Source: Capillimicrobium parvum
Lineage (GTDB): Bacteria; Actinomycetota; Thermoleophilia; Solirubrobacterales; Solirubrobacteraceae
Assembly (NCBI RefSeq): GCF_021172045.1
Contig: NZ_CP087164.1
Location: 5,889,271 to 5,953,270, forward strand
Direction: 5' to 3'
Length of the DNA stretch: 64,000 bases
Positions 9,924-19,248 of this stretch are shown one piece after another. The notes under the pieces were generated by a model. It ran no database searches, was not told where the DNA came from, and saw nothing but the letters and a program-made list of their open reading frames with translations. The position numbers and the translations under genes were made by a program. Within the stretch, counting starts at the first letter, position 1; each line of letters opens with the position of its first letter.

Positions 9924-12164
9924 ATGTCACGCCGTGATCGCCAGCGGCGCCGCAACCGTAACCGCCATGGGCACGGAGCGGGCCGCATCGTCTTCCTCGG
10001 GTTCGGCGTCGTTATCGCGACGCTGGCCATCGGCGTGCTCGGGGTCGTCGGCTGGGTGGCCAGCGTGGCCAACTCGGCGCCGTCCATCGACGAGCTCAAG
10101 CCGGTCAACCCCGGCTCGAGCTCGGTCGTCTACGCCGCCGACGGCACCCGCCTCGGCTTCATCCAGTCGGACATCCTGCGCACGCAGGTCCGCTACGCCG
10201 ACATCCCGCGGACCATGAAGGACGCCACGATCGCGATCGAGGACAAGCGCTTCTGGGACCACAAGGGCGTCGACTTCGAGGGCATCCTGCGGTCCGGCTT
10301 CAAGAACGTCACGACCGGCAAGACCGTGCAGGGCGGCTCGACGCTGACGATGCAGCTCGTGCGCAACCTCTATACCGACGACCGCGCGCGCGACGGCATC
10401 GAGGGCTACAAGCGCAAGATCCGCGAGGCGAAGCTCGCCGAGGAGCTCGAGGACGAGCACTCGAAGGACTGGATCCTCAGCAAGTACCTCAACAACATCC
10501 CGTACGGGACCATCGGCGGCCAGGAGGCGCTCGGCGTCCAGGCCGCCGCCCGCGTGTTCTTCGACAAGCCGGCCGCCGAGCTGACCCTCGGGGAGTCGGC
10601 GCTGCTCGCCGGCCTCCCCCAGGCGCCGTCGCTCTACAACCCGTTCCTCGACGCCAAGGCCGCGATGAAGCGCCGCAACGAGGTGCTCGACGCGATGGCC
10701 GGGGAGGGCATGATCACGCCGGCTCAGGCGGCCCGCGCGAAGGCGCGGGGGCTCGGCGTCGAGCGCTCGGACTTCTACACCGAGCGCCGCGAGCAGTTCT
10801 TCTTCGACTTCGTCCGCTCTGAGCTCATCGAGAAGTACGGGGTCAACGAGGTCCGCAAGGGCGGGCTGACGATCCACACGACGCTCGACCTCGACATGCA
10901 GAAGAAGGCGCGCTCTGCGATGACGGGCGTCCTGAACCAGCCGGGCGACCCGTCGTCGGCGATCGTCACGATCGACCAGAGCAACGGCTACATCAAGGCG
11001 ATGGCGTCGACCGCCAGCTACAAGCAGACGAAGTTCAACCTCGCCGCGCAGGGCCACCGCCAGCCGGGATCGACGTTCAAGATCATGGTGCTGATGACCG
11101 CCCTGCGCCGCGGCGTCGACCCCGCCGGCACGACCTACGTGTCCAAGCCCCTCAAGTTCACCGATCCCAAGTGGGGCCCGATCGACGTCGCGACGTACTC
11201 GAACACGTACCTCGGCTCGTCGAACCTGGTGCGCGCGACGCTCGCCTCCGACAACTCGGTCTACCAGCAGCTCGACCTCGACCTGGGGCCCGACCAGGTC
11301 AAGAGGACCGCGAAGGACATGGGCATCACGTCCAAGCTCGAGGGCTACCCGGCCGAGGGCCTGGGCGGCCTGAAGTACGGCGTCTCGCCGCTCGAGATGG
11401 CCAACGCCTACGCGACGATCGCCGACGGCGGCTACCGCAACCGCCCGATCGCGGTGACGAAGGTCGTCTTCCCCGACGGCAGGACCGACAACCTCGGCAA
11501 GCCCAGGCGCAAGAAGGTCTTCTCCGACGGCGTCACGTACGAGGCGACGAAGATCCTTCAGCAGAACATCCAGGGCGGCACCGGCACAGCGGCGAACATC
11601 GGCTGCCCCGCGGGCGGCAAGACCGGCACGACCGACAACTTCCGCGACGCCTGGTTCGTGGGGTTCACGCCGAAGCTGACGACCGCCGTGTGGGTCGGCT
11701 ACCCGAACACGCAGGTCGAGATGTTCAGCGTCCACGGGATCGCGGTCGCGGGCGGTACGTTCCCCGCGCAGATCTGGGGCGCGTACATGAAGCAGGTCAA
11801 GGGCCGGTTCTGCGGCGACTTCGAGCAGCCCCAGGAGCCGTTCGAGTCCCAGCCGTTCTTCGGCAAGTACGCGACCACCGGCGCCCCCGGCTCGAGCGCT
11901 GACGGCGCGTTCAGCTCGAGCGGAGCACAGTCCTTCGAGACCGGCGGCACGAAGCCGGACGCGAGCGGGACGACGGGCGGCGGGAACACCGGCTACGACC
12001 CCGGCGCCTACGAGACGCCGCCGCAGAAGGCGCCCGCGACGCAGGCGCCGGACCCGACCCCGGCGCCCGCTCCCACGCCCACTCCCGACCCGGCGCCGAC
12101 CCCCGCTCCGGCGCCCGCGCCCACCCCCACGCCGGACGCCGGCGGGGCCGCGCCCACTCCGTAG
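9924..12164 (+). CDS. Bifunctional penicillin-binding protein (class A PBP, transglycosylase/transpeptidase)
   Basis: 746 residues. A very basic cytoplasmic N-terminus ([18 protein letters not shown]) is followed by one membrane anchor. The GT51 domain shows [19 protein letters not shown] and [15 protein letters not shown]. The transpeptidase domain shows STFK (catalytic Ser), an SxN-like SDNSVYQ and [16 protein letters not shown]. The last 120 or so residues are Gly/Ser then a Pro/Ala/Thr repeat tail ([16 protein letters not shown]). It polymerises and cross-links peptidoglycan at the outer face of the membrane. ATG 9924 was chosen because it gives the short basic tail; the open frame upstream is antisense shadow of the mannosyltransferase gene. 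Confidence 0.94.
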   Translation: MSRRDRQRRRNRNRHGHGAGRIVFLGFGVVIATLAIGVLGVVGWVASVANSAPSIDELKPVNPGSSSVVYAADGTRLGFIQSDILRTQVRYADIPRTMKDATIAIEDKRFWDHKGVDFEGILRSGFKNVTTGKTVQGGSTLTMQLVRNLYTDDRARDGIEGYKRKIREAKLAEELEDEHSKDWILSKYLNNIPYGTIGGQEALGVQAAARVFFDKPAAELTLGESALLAGLPQAPSLYNPFLDAKAAMKRRNEVLDAMAGEGMITPAQAARAKARGLGVERSDFYTERREQFFFDFVRSELIEKYGVNEVRKGGLTIHTTLDLDMQKKARSAMTGVLNQPGDPSSAIVTIDQSNGYIKAMASTASYKQTKFNLAAQGHRQPGSTFKIMVLMTALRRGVDPAGTTYVSKPLKFTDPKWGPIDVATYSNTYLGSSNLVRATLASDNSVYQQLDLDLGPDQVKRTAKDMGITSKLEGYPAEGLGGLKYGVSPLEMANAYATIADGGYRNRPIAVTKVVFPDGRTDNLGKPRRKKVFSDGVTYEATKILQQNIQGGTGTAANIGCPAGGKTGTTDNFRDAWFVGFTPKLTTAVWVGYPNTQVEMFSVHGIAVAGGTFPAQIWGAYMKQVKGRFCGDFEQPQEPFESQPFFGKYATTGAPGSSADGAFSSSGAQSFETGGTKPDASGTTGGGNTGYDPGAYETPPQKAPATQAPDPTPAPAPTPTPDPAPTPAPAPAPTPTPDAGGAAPTP

Positions 12165-12177
12165 CGCGCGAGGCGGC

Positions 12178-12183
12178 TACTCT
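12178..12183 (+). promoter_or_regulatory. -10 box (TACTCT) of infA
   Basis: TACTCT ends 10 nt before ATG 12194; leaderless-type spacing, no ribosome binding site seen between. Confidence 0.5.
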
Positions 12184-12193
12184 CCGTAGGCGA

Positions 12194-12412
12194 ATGGCCA
12201 AGGAAGAGAAGGTCGAATTCGAGGGCGAGGTCGTCGAGGCGCTGCCGAACGCAATGTTCCGCGTGCAGCTCGACAACGGCCACACGGTCCTCGGCCACGT
12301 CGCGGGGAAGATGCGCCGGTTCCGCATCCGCATCCTGCCGGGCGACCGCGTCCGCGTCGAGCTGTCGCCGTACGACCTCGACCGCGCACGCATCGTCTAC
12401 CGGCACCGCTGA
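12194..12412 (+). CDS. infA: Translation initiation factor IF-1
   Basis: 72 residues, exactly the family size, forming one OB fold ([20 protein letters not shown]...[35 protein letters not shown]). IF-1 binds the 30S A site during initiation. It lies outside the ribosomal-protein/secY/map context in which infA usually sits, between a PBP gene and thiL, so it could be a relocated single copy or a second infA. thiL starts 4 nt after its stop, suggesting a shared transcript. Confidence 0.93.
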   Translation: MAKEEKVEFEGEVVEALPNAMFRVQLDNGHTVLGHVAGKMRRFRIRILPGDRVRVELSPYDLDRARIVYRHR

Positions 12413-12416
12413 GCGC

Positions 12417-13370
12417 GTGGCCGAGCGCGGCGAGTTCGCGCTGATCGAAGCGATGCGCGAGCAGCTCGGGGAGATCCCGGGCGACCGCGTGCTGCGCGGA
12501 TCCGGCGACGACGCCGCCGTGGTGCGCGGCCGGGCGTGCGCGGTCACGTCCGTCGACACGATGGTCGAGGGCGTGCACTTCCGCCTCGGCGCGACGGCTC
12601 CCGAGGACGCCGGCCACCGGGCGATGGCGGCCGCGCTCTCGGACCTCGCGGCGATGGGGGCCGACCCGGGCGAGGCGTACGTGGCGCTCGTCCTGCCCGA
12701 GCAGCTCTCCGACGACGACGTCGTCGCGCTCGCCCGGGGGGCCGGAGCCCTCGCCGCCCGCACGGGGACCGCGGTCGTCGGCGGCGACGTGACGAGCGGG
12801 CCCGTGCTCGTCATCTCCGTGACGGTCGTGGGCTGGGCCGACGACCCGGGGCAGCTCGTGGGCCGCGACGGCGCGCGGCCCGGCGACCTGGTCGGCGTCA
12901 CCGGCACGCTGGGCGGCTCGGCGGCGGGGCTCGCCCTCCTCGAGGGCCGTGCCGAGGGACCCGACGCGATGCGGGCCGCATACCTGCGCCCCGAGCCGCG
13001 CCTGAAGGCCGGCCACGCTCTGGCGGCGGCGGGCGCGCACGCGATGATCGACGTCTCCGACGGCGTCGCCTCCGACGCGCGCCACGTCGGCGAGGCGTCT
13101 GGGTGCCGGGTGGTCGTCGAGCTCGAGGCGCTGCCGCTCGCGCCCGGGCTGGCCGAGGTCGCGGCGGCGCTCGGCGCCGACGCCATCGAGCTGGCCGCGA
13201 CCGGCGGCGAGGACTACGAGCTGCTGGCCTGCGTGCCGGAACCGGCGCGGGCGGCGGCCGAGGCGGCCGGGCTGCGCTGGATCGGGCGGGTCGAGGCCGG
13301 TGCGCCGGGCGTCGAGCTGCGGCGCGACGGCCGTCCCGTGGCGCTGCGCGGCTACGAGCACCGCCGCTAG
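12417..13370 (+). CDS. thiL: Thiamine-monophosphate kinase
   Basis: 317 residues of the PurM-like ATP-binding fold. Recognised segments: GSGDDAAVV near residue 26, [33 protein letters not shown] and [11 protein letters not shown]. ThiL phosphorylates thiamine phosphate to the active cofactor thiamine diphosphate. Start GTG 12417 is 4 nt after infA. Its stop overlaps the stop of the convergent sortase gene by 4 nt (CTAG at 13367-13370). No TPP riboswitch is visible in the short gap before it. Confidence 0.93.
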   Translation: MAERGEFALIEAMREQLGEIPGDRVLRGSGDDAAVVRGRACAVTSVDTMVEGVHFRLGATAPEDAGHRAMAAALSDLAAMGADPGEAYVALVLPEQLSDDDVVALARGAGALAARTGTAVVGGDVTSGPVLVISVTVVGWADDPGQLVGRDGARPGDLVGVTGTLGGSAAGLALLEGRAEGPDAMRAAYLRPEPRLKAGHALAAAGAHAMIDVSDGVASDARHVGEASGCRVVVELEALPLAPGLAEVAAALGADAIELAATGGEDYELLACVPEPARAAAEAAGLRWIGRVEAGAPGVELRRDGRPVALRGYEHRR

Positions 13371-14077
13371 CGGCGCGGCCGCTCAGCCGCGGCCGCGATC
13401 GCCGCGATCCTCCGCGACGGCACGACGCGCACCAGGCGTGCGGACACCACGATCCGCTGCGCCGCGCTGTAGAGCGGGTGGCAGGCGGTCAGGACGACAC
13501 GCTCGTAGCCGGTGCGCCGGATCACCGACACGTCGTCGGGCTGCACGATCTGGCGGCGCTCGACGACGTACGTGAAGTCGCCGTACGGCATCTCGAGCCG
13601 GATCTGGTCGCCGCGGTCGAGGTCGTCGAGGTTGCGGAACGGGGCGAGGTAGGTGGTCCGGTGGCCGGCGATGGCGGTCGTCGCGCCCGTGCCGGGCAGC
13701 GGCGTGTCGGGGTAGACGCCGGGTCCCTTGCGCAGGTCGGCGGGCGCATCGCCGGCGACCATGACGAAGCGCTTGTCGAGCGTCGGCAGCACGATGCGTC
13801 CGAGCGCATCGCCTTCGGCCGTCCTGCGCCGCAGCTCGCGCGCGGCGTAGGCCAGGCGCCGCTCGGTCGTCGGCAGCGAGCGCAGGGCCCGCGCCTGTAC
13901 GGGCGTCGGCCCGGCGTCGGCGAGCTGGTCGAGGTCCTTTCTCAGCTCGCTCTGGCTGCGCTGCGCGATCACCGCGGAGATCGGCTCCTGCCACAGCACG
14001 GTGACGAGCGCATCGGCCACGAGCAGGACCCCGGCGACGATGAGGACCGTCGACAGGAAGCGCAGCGAGCGCCTCAT
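13367..14077 (-). CDS. Sortase (class E-like transpeptidase)
   Basis: 236 residues: one N-terminal membrane anchor ([18 protein letters not shown]), an extracytoplasmic linker, then the sortase barrel. The catalytic His is in [12 protein letters not shown], the Cys in [14 protein letters not shown], with the Arg at VVSARL. Sortases cut a C-terminal LPxTG-like signal and join the protein to the wall or to another subunit; class E is the common housekeeping type in high-GC Gram-positives. No sorting substrate is visible in the window. Start ATG overlaps the stop of the upstream M28-like gene (ATGA, 14074-14077). Confidence 0.9.
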   Translation of the reverse strand: MRRSLRFLSTVLIVAGVLLVADALVTVLWQEPISAVIAQRSQSELRKDLDQLADAGPTPVQARALRSLPTTERRLAYAARELRRRTAEGDALGRIVLPTLDKRFVMVAGDAPADLRKGPGVYPDTPLPGTGATTAIAGHRTTYLAPFRNLDDLDRGDQIRLEMPYGDFTYVVERRQIVQPDDVSVIRRTGYERVVLTACHPLYSAAQRIVVSARLVRVVPSRRIAAIAAAAERPRR

Positions 14078-15834
14078 GGCCGCAGCGTCGAGTCGGTCCC
14101 GCCGAGCGAGCCCGGGCCGGCGTAGGAGATGGGGCCGCGCGAGCGCACCTGCCGCGGCAGCAGGTCGTCCTGCGCGCCGCGCGTGCGGGCGGCCACGATG
14201 AGCGCGGCGACCGCGCAGCCGGCGACGAGGCTCCAGAACACGAGGGCCAGGATGCCGATGTGTCCCCCGGCGACCATCAGCGTGCCCATCCACAGCAGGT
14301 CGAGCGGGCCGGCGTCGAACGCGACGGCGTAGCCGAGGACGGCGAGCGCGAGCGGGATGAGCCCGGCGAGGACGAGGACGACGCGCGCGGGCCGCGGGAC
14401 CTTCACCTCGGGCGCGTTGGCCAGCAGCCAGAGGTGCGCGGCGGGCACGAGGAACAGCGCGGTGTACGGGTTCACGAGCCACGCGAGGCCGGTCAGGACC
14501 AGGGTCGTCAGGCCGATGGCGATCGCGGCGCCGGTGACGTTCGCGCCGCCGAGCGCGAGCCGGCGGGCGGTCAGCGGCCAGAGCAGCACGAACGCGAGCA
14601 CGAACACGGCGCCGGCAGCGATCAGGGCCGGCACCGACACCGGGATGAGCCCGGGGCGCACGGGCGCGCCCGGCGCGGTGACGAGGCCCAGCAGCCGCAG
14701 CACGACGAGCGTGAGGCCGGTGAGCAGGAACGGCACGCCGGTCGCGGCCGCCCAACCCACCCAGCGCAGCACCGGCTCCCGGCGGCGGCGCACCCTGGCC
14801 AGCGCGTCGACCGCAGCGATGAGCACGGGCAGCAGCAGCGTGCCGGCGAGCAGCCGCACCGCCCAGTCGGCCAGCACCTGGTTGCGCAGGACGATCGCCG
14901 ACCGGGGCGCGGTGGGCGTGACCTCGGGTCCATCGTCGAGGGCGGTGATCGAGCGCAGGACCGCGCGGCCGAGCGCCTCGAGCCGCTGCGGGCTCACCGC
15001 CTCGCCGGCGGGTGAGGCGGGTGGGCCGAGCTCCCCGGAGGCGCCGACCATGACGGCCGGCAGGCCCGCGGCGTCGATGACGCCCTGCTCGGAGACCGTG
15101 GCCGGGAACGCAAGGCGCAGCAGCTGCATGAGCGGGCTGCTGGAGCCCGGCGGCGTCGTCTCCTCGCGGATCGCCTGCTCGACCGTGCGCAGCAGCCGCT
15201 GCGGTGCGATCCCCTGCGCGTTCGACCAGCCCACGACCTGCGGGCGGCGCACCCGGTCGCCGCCGACGTCGCCGAGGACGATGACCGCGTCGACGGGACC
15301 CTCCACGGAGCGCGCCCAGTGCGCGGCGCCGGCGTCGCCGCCGCTGCCGCCGCTCGTCGACACGAGGGTGAGCGTGCGGCGCGTCGCCCGGCCGCCGTAG
15401 AGCCGGGCGAGCTCGAGCAGCGCCGCCGTCGCGGACAGCTCGGCCCGGGCCGGGCTGCCGGCAGCATCGCGATGGGCGAGCACGACGATGCGCCGGTTCA
15501 CGCGGCCCGGCCGCTCGGCGACGACGGTCCGCAGCGTGCGCTCGCCGTCGATCGTCTGCGCCTCGGCGTCGTCGGTCGTCACGGTGAACCCGGAGGCCTC
15601 GAACGCCCGCTGCACGTCGCCGGCCAGGGCGCGGTCGCCCTCGCTGCCGGGGCGCCGCTGCGGGTAGCGCTCGGCGAGGCCCTCGAGCAGGGCCGCGGCC
15701 CGCGGCCCGTCGAACGCGTCGGGCGGCAGGGTCGTCTCGATCGGGCGCGGGCGGCTCTGCAGCGAGAACGCCACGAGCACCAGCGCGATGAGCGCCGGCG
15801 CGAAGGCGACACGATAGATGCGCAGATCGAGCAT
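14074..15834 (-). CDS. Membrane protein with degenerate M28 peptidase-like extracytoplasmic domain
   Basis: 586 residues from ATG 15834 (ATG 15846 would add four). One N-terminal helix, then an extracytoplasmic domain of about 280 residues with the fold markers of M28 aminopeptidases (TVVAERPGRVNRRIVVLAHRD, TAALLELARLYGG), then about seven membrane helices and a basic tail. The first metal ligand pair HxD is kept, but the bridging DN of the GxDDNASG motif reads AELSAT and the EE catalytic pair is replaced in STSGGSGGD, so peptidase activity looks lost. It is coupled to the sortase gene, so a role in surface-protein handling is possible; this is inference. Confidence 0.78.
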   Translation of the reverse strand: MLDLRIYRVAFAPALIALVLVAFSLQSRPRPIETTLPPDAFDGPRAAALLEGLAERYPQRRPGSEGDRALAGDVQRAFEASGFTVTTDDAEAQTIDGERTLRTVVAERPGRVNRRIVVLAHRDAAGSPARAELSATAALLELARLYGGRATRRTLTLVSTSGGSGGDAGAAHWARSVEGPVDAVIVLGDVGGDRVRRPQVVGWSNAQGIAPQRLLRTVEQAIREETTPPGSSSPLMQLLRLAFPATVSEQGVIDAAGLPAVMVGASGELGPPASPAGEAVSPQRLEALGRAVLRSITALDDGPEVTPTAPRSAIVLRNQVLADWAVRLLAGTLLLPVLIAAVDALARVRRRREPVLRWVGWAAATGVPFLLTGLTLVVLRLLGLVTAPGAPVRPGLIPVSVPALIAAGAVFVLAFVLLWPLTARRLALGGANVTGAAIAIGLTTLVLTGLAWLVNPYTALFLVPAAHLWLLANAPEVKVPRPARVVLVLAGLIPLALAVLGYAVAFDAGPLDLLWMGTLMVAGGHIGILALVFWSLVAGCAVAALIVAARTRGAQDDLLPRQVRSRGPISYAGPGSLGGTDSTLRP

Positions 15835-15863
15835 TCGACTTGGCATATTGACCGTCGAGACGC

Positions 15864-16577
15864 ATGGACCGCTCACCCCGCATCCTGCTGGTCGACGACG
15901 AGCAGTCGATCCAGACGCTGCTGTCCTATCCGCTGCGCAAGGACGGCTACGAGGTCGTGCAGGCGACGAACGGCCGCCAGGCGCTCGCGCACTTCGAGGA
16001 GGGGCCGTTCGACCTCGTCGTCCTCGACGTGATGATGCCCCAGCTCGACGGGCTCGAGGTGTGCCGCCGCCTGCGCGCCCGCTCGACGGTCCCGATCATC
16101 ATGCTCACCGCGAAGGCCGAGGAGGTCGACAAGGTGATCGGGCTCGAACTGGGCGCCGACGACTACATCACGAAGCCGTTCTCCATGCGGGAGTTCCGCT
16201 CCCGCGTGCGCGCGGCCCTGCGGCGCGGCGCGATGAGCCGCGCCGAGGAGATCGGCGACGACGCCCCGCTGCGGGTGGCCGGCCTCGAGATCGACTTCGC
16301 CCGGCGGTCGGTGACCGTGCGCGGCGAGCGGGTGGATCTGACCTTCGTCGAGTTCGAGATCCTCACCGCGCTGGCGCGCAACCCCGGACGGGTGTTCACG
16401 CGCGACATGCTGCTGACGCGCGTGTGGGGCGACTCGGCGTTCCGCGACCAGCGCACCGTCGACGTGCACATCCGCCACCTGCGCGAGAAGCTCGAGGTCG
16501 AGGCGAAGGACCCGGAGTACCTCTTCACCGTGCGCGGCGTCGGCTACCGCTTCCGCGACAAGGACCGGTCTCTGTAG
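15864..16577 (+). CDS. OmpR/PhoB-family response regulator
   Basis: 237 residues. Receiver domain with acidic pocket (LLVDDEQS), phospho-acceptor Asp in LVVLDVMMPQLDG and the Lys in YITKPFS; C-terminal winged helix ending VRGVGYRFRDKD with the RTVDVHIRHLREKLE recognition helix. The sensor kinase gene begins 10 nt after the stop. It is divergent from the M28-like gene with only 29 nt between starts, so the two promoters overlap (AT-rich CATATTG at 15844-15850). Confidence 0.95.
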   Translation: MDRSPRILLVDDEQSIQTLLSYPLRKDGYEVVQATNGRQALAHFEEGPFDLVVLDVMMPQLDGLEVCRRLRARSTVPIIMLTAKAEEVDKVIGLELGADDYITKPFSMREFRSRVRAALRRGAMSRAEEIGDDAPLRVAGLEIDFARRSVTVRGERVDLTFVEFEILTALARNPGRVFTRDMLLTRVWGDSAFRDQRTVDVHIRHLREKLEVEAKDPEYLFTVRGVGYRFRDKDRSL

Positions 16578-16587
16578 GCGGCGTGGC

Positions 16588-17985
16588 TTGATCCCGCGGT
16601 CGATCCGCAGCCGGCTGGCCCTCGCGTTCCTCCTGATCGCCCTGGTGTCGGTCGGCGTCGTGATGCTGTGGGTGCTGCCGTCGCTGCAGGAGCGCCTGCA
16701 GGAGCAGAAGCTCGACTCGCTGTCCCGCGCCGCCGCGACCTACACCCGGCCGCTGCGCGAGGCGATCGGCTCCAACGTCGACGAGAAGGAGGTCGACCGC
16801 GAGGTCCGGACCGCCGCCGACCAGGCCAACGCGCGCGTCTCGCTGCTCGGCGTCACGCGCGGGACCGAGGGGATCGGGACGTACCTCATCTCGGACTCGA
16901 CCGAGGAGATCGACGTCTCGGACCTCTCGTTCGACGTCGCGCTCGAGGCGGCGCGCACGGGCAAGGTCGTCCTCGGGACGGAGGCCAGCGACCAGGGCCG
17001 GCTCGGCGAGGTCGCCCGCCCGCTGCGCTACAACCGCAGGATCGCGCGGGTGGTCGTGTTCTCGTCGCCGCTGAGCGACGTCACCGACACGGTCGCGCTC
17101 ATCCGCCAGCGCATCCTCGTCGCGGGAGCCGCAGCCGTGGTGGCGGCGGTGCTCGTCGGCCTGCTCATCTCGCGCGCGCTGGCCCGGCGCATCCGGCGCC
17201 TCGAGCGCGCCGCGCGCCAGGTGGCCGAGGGCGACTTCACCGCCCGGTTCCCCATCGACTCCCGGGACGAGCTCGGCCAGCTCGCGCGGGCGCTCGACGA
17301 CATGCAGCGCCAGCTCGCCCAGCTCGACTCGGCGCGCAAGCGCTTCATCGCCACCGCCTCGCATGAGCTGCGCACGCCGATCTTCTCGCTGTCGGGGTTC
17401 GTGGAGCTGCTGCTCGACGAGGACCTCGACGACGAGACGCGCCGCGCGTTCCTCGGGCAGGTGCGCGACCAGGTCGCCCGGCTGCGCACGCTGACGACCG
17501 AGCTGCTGGACCTGTCGCGCCTCGAGGCGGGCTCGCTCGAGCTGCGGCCCGAGGCGACCGACGTGGCGGTGCTCGCGCGGGCGGTCACGTCGGAGTTCCT
17601 GCCGGCGCTGTCGTCACGGGGCTCGCGGCTCGAGCTGCGGCTGCCCGCCGCCGCGCTGACCGCGACCTGCGACCCGGAGCGCGTGGCGCAGGTGCTGCGG
17701 ATCCTCATCGACAACGCCCTCGTCCACACGCCCGCGGGCACCGACATCGTCGTGGCGGCCTCGCGGACGAACGGATCCGTCGCGCTGGCGGTTCGCGACA
17801 GCGGCCCCGGGATAAGACATGCGGACGTGGAGCGGATCTTCGAGCCCTTCTTCACCTCCGACGACGCCCAGGGCTCGGGCCTCGGGCTCGCGATCGCGCA
17901 CGAGCTCGCCGACCGGATGGACGGACGGTTGACGGTCGAGTCGCATCCCGGACGGACGACCTTCTCGTTCGAGCTGCCCGCATGA
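16588..17985 (+). CDS. Sensor histidine kinase
   Basis: 465 residues. Two membrane helices (about residues 8-32 and 170-195) enclose an extracytoplasmic sensor region of about 140 residues without a recognised ligand fold. HAMP follows (RALARRIRRLERAARQVAEG), then HisKA with the phospho-accepting His in ASHELRTP, and the ATPase domain with N box (IDNALVHTP), DSGPGI and GSGLGLAIA. It should phosphorylate the upstream response regulator. TTG 16588 gives the normal start just before the first helix. The stop overlaps the start of the protease gene (ATGA), which suggests the protease belongs to the same regulatory unit. Confidence 0.94.
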   Translation: MIPRSIRSRLALAFLLIALVSVGVVMLWVLPSLQERLQEQKLDSLSRAAATYTRPLREAIGSNVDEKEVDREVRTAADQANARVSLLGVTRGTEGIGTYLISDSTEEIDVSDLSFDVALEAARTGKVVLGTEASDQGRLGEVARPLRYNRRIARVVVFSSPLSDVTDTVALIRQRILVAGAAAVVAAVLVGLLISRALARRIRRLERAARQVAEGDFTARFPIDSRDELGQLARALDDMQRQLAQLDSARKRFIATASHELRTPIFSLSGFVELLLDEDLDDETRRAFLGQVRDQVARLRTLTTELLDLSRLEAGSLELRPEATDVAVLARAVTSEFLPALSSRGSRLELRLPAAALTATCDPERVAQVLRILIDNALVHTPAGTDIVVAASRTNGSVALAVRDSGPGIRHADVERIFEPFFTSDDAQGSGLGLAIAHELADRMDGRLTVESHPGRTTFSFELPA

Positions 17986-19181
17986 GCCGGGCGCGCGCGG
18001 TCGCCGTCGCCTGCGTCGTGGTGCTGGCGGGGGCGGCCGCGGGCGTGGCGGGCTGCGGCGGCGGGTCGGACGGCCAGGAGACGACGACGCAGACCGTCGC
18101 GCGCACCACGACGCGGGTCGACGTGATCGAGAGCCAGGGCACCGGCGGCGGCGCGCGCTTCGATGCGCGGGCGATCTACGACCGCGAGGCGCAGGGCGTC
18201 GTCACGGTCATCTCGGTGTTCAGGAGCAGTGGGCTGTCGTCGCTGCTCGGGCCGGACAGGAGCGCCGGGCTCGGCTCGGGGTTGGTCGTGTCCGGCACGG
18301 GCGAGGTGGCGACGAACGCGCACGTCGTCACCCTGGGCGAGGGCCGCGACCTCGAGCGCGCCGACCAGGTCTTCGTGCAGTTCCGCGATCGCAACCAGGT
18401 GCCGGCGAAGGTCCTCGGCGTCGACCCGAACGCCGACGTGGCGCTGCTGAAGGTCGACCCCGACGAGCTCGACCTGCGGCCGCTGCCGCTCGCCGATCCC
18501 GGCACGGTCGAGGTGGGCGAGCCGGTGGCGGCGATCGGGTCGCCGTACGGCGAGCGCCAGTCGCTCTCGGTGGGCGTGGTGTCGGCGGTGGACCGCTCGA
18601 TCCAGTCCCTGACCGGGTTCGCCATCGGGGGCGCCATCCAGACCGATGCGGCGATCAACCACGGCAACTCGGGCGGCCCGCTGCTCGACGGCCAGGGGCG
18701 CGTGCTCGGCATCAACTCGCAGATCCGCTCGTCCAGCGGCGAGGGCACCGGCGTCGGGTTCGCCGTCGACTCCGGCACGGTGCGCCACTCGCTCGAGGTG
18801 CTGCGCGACGGCGGCACCGTCGACTACGCCTATCTCGGCATCGCGACGCGGTCGGTGTATCCGCAGCTTGCGGAGCGCTTCGATCTCGGGACCGACGCGG
18901 GCGCGTGGGTGCAGGGCGTGACGAAGGGCGGGCCCGCCGACGAGGCCGGGATCCGCGGCAGCACGTCACCGGCGACGACGTTCCAGGCCCAGCGCTACCG
19001 GCCGGGCGGCGACGTGATCGTCGCCATCGGCGGGCATGCGGTGACCGAGGACGCGGACCTGGGGCGCATCCTGGTCGCCTACCGGCCCGGCCAGAAGGTG
19101 CCCGTCCACGTGCGCCGCGACGGCGACGTGCGGACGGTGACCGTCACGCTCGGCAAGCGGCCGGCCACCACGTCGCCGTAG
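17982..19181 (+). CDS. DegP/HtrA-type serine protease, probable lipoprotein
   Basis: 399 residues. The N-terminus is a lipoprotein signal (VVLAGAAAGVAGC), predicted to be cut before Cys and lipid-anchored outside. The trypsin-like triad is visible: His in ATNAHVVTLGEG, Asp in NADVALLKVD, Ser in NHGNSGGPLLD. A PDZ domain follows (GAWVQGVTKGGPADEAGI...GGDVIVAIGGHAVTEDADLG). Such proteases degrade or refold damaged envelope proteins. Coupling to the two-component genes suggests it is a stress-response output of that system. Confidence 0.93.
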   Translation: MSRARAVAVACVVVLAGAAAGVAGCGGGSDGQETTTQTVARTTTRVDVIESQGTGGGARFDARAIYDREAQGVVTVISVFRSSGLSSLLGPDRSAGLGSGLVVSGTGEVATNAHVVTLGEGRDLERADQVFVQFRDRNQVPAKVLGVDPNADVALLKVDPDELDLRPLPLADPGTVEVGEPVAAIGSPYGERQSLSVGVVSAVDRSIQSLTGFAIGGAIQTDAAINHGNSGGPLLDGQGRVLGINSQIRSSSGEGTGVGFAVDSGTVRHSLEVLRDGGTVDYAYLGIATRSVYPQLAERFDLGTDAGAWVQGVTKGGPADEAGIRGSTSPATTFQAQRYRPGGDVIVAIGGHAVTEDADLGRILVAYRPGQKVPVHVRRDGDVRTVTVTLGKRPATTSP

Positions 19182-19235
19182 GCCGGCGCGCGCGCGGCCC
19201 ACCCCGCCGAGCGCGCGGGGCGCCTGCCCAGCGAG

Positions 19236-19241
19236 TACTTT
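19236..19241 (+). promoter_or_regulatory. -10 box (TACTTT) of treT
   Basis: TACTTT ends 7 nt before GTG 19249, leaderless-type spacing. Confidence 0.5.
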
Positions 19242-19248
19242 CCCGGGC

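Noticed and set aside
12413..12416. TPP riboswitch for thiL
   Set aside because: Only 4 nt separate infA and thiL and no conserved thi-box is visible upstream of infA.
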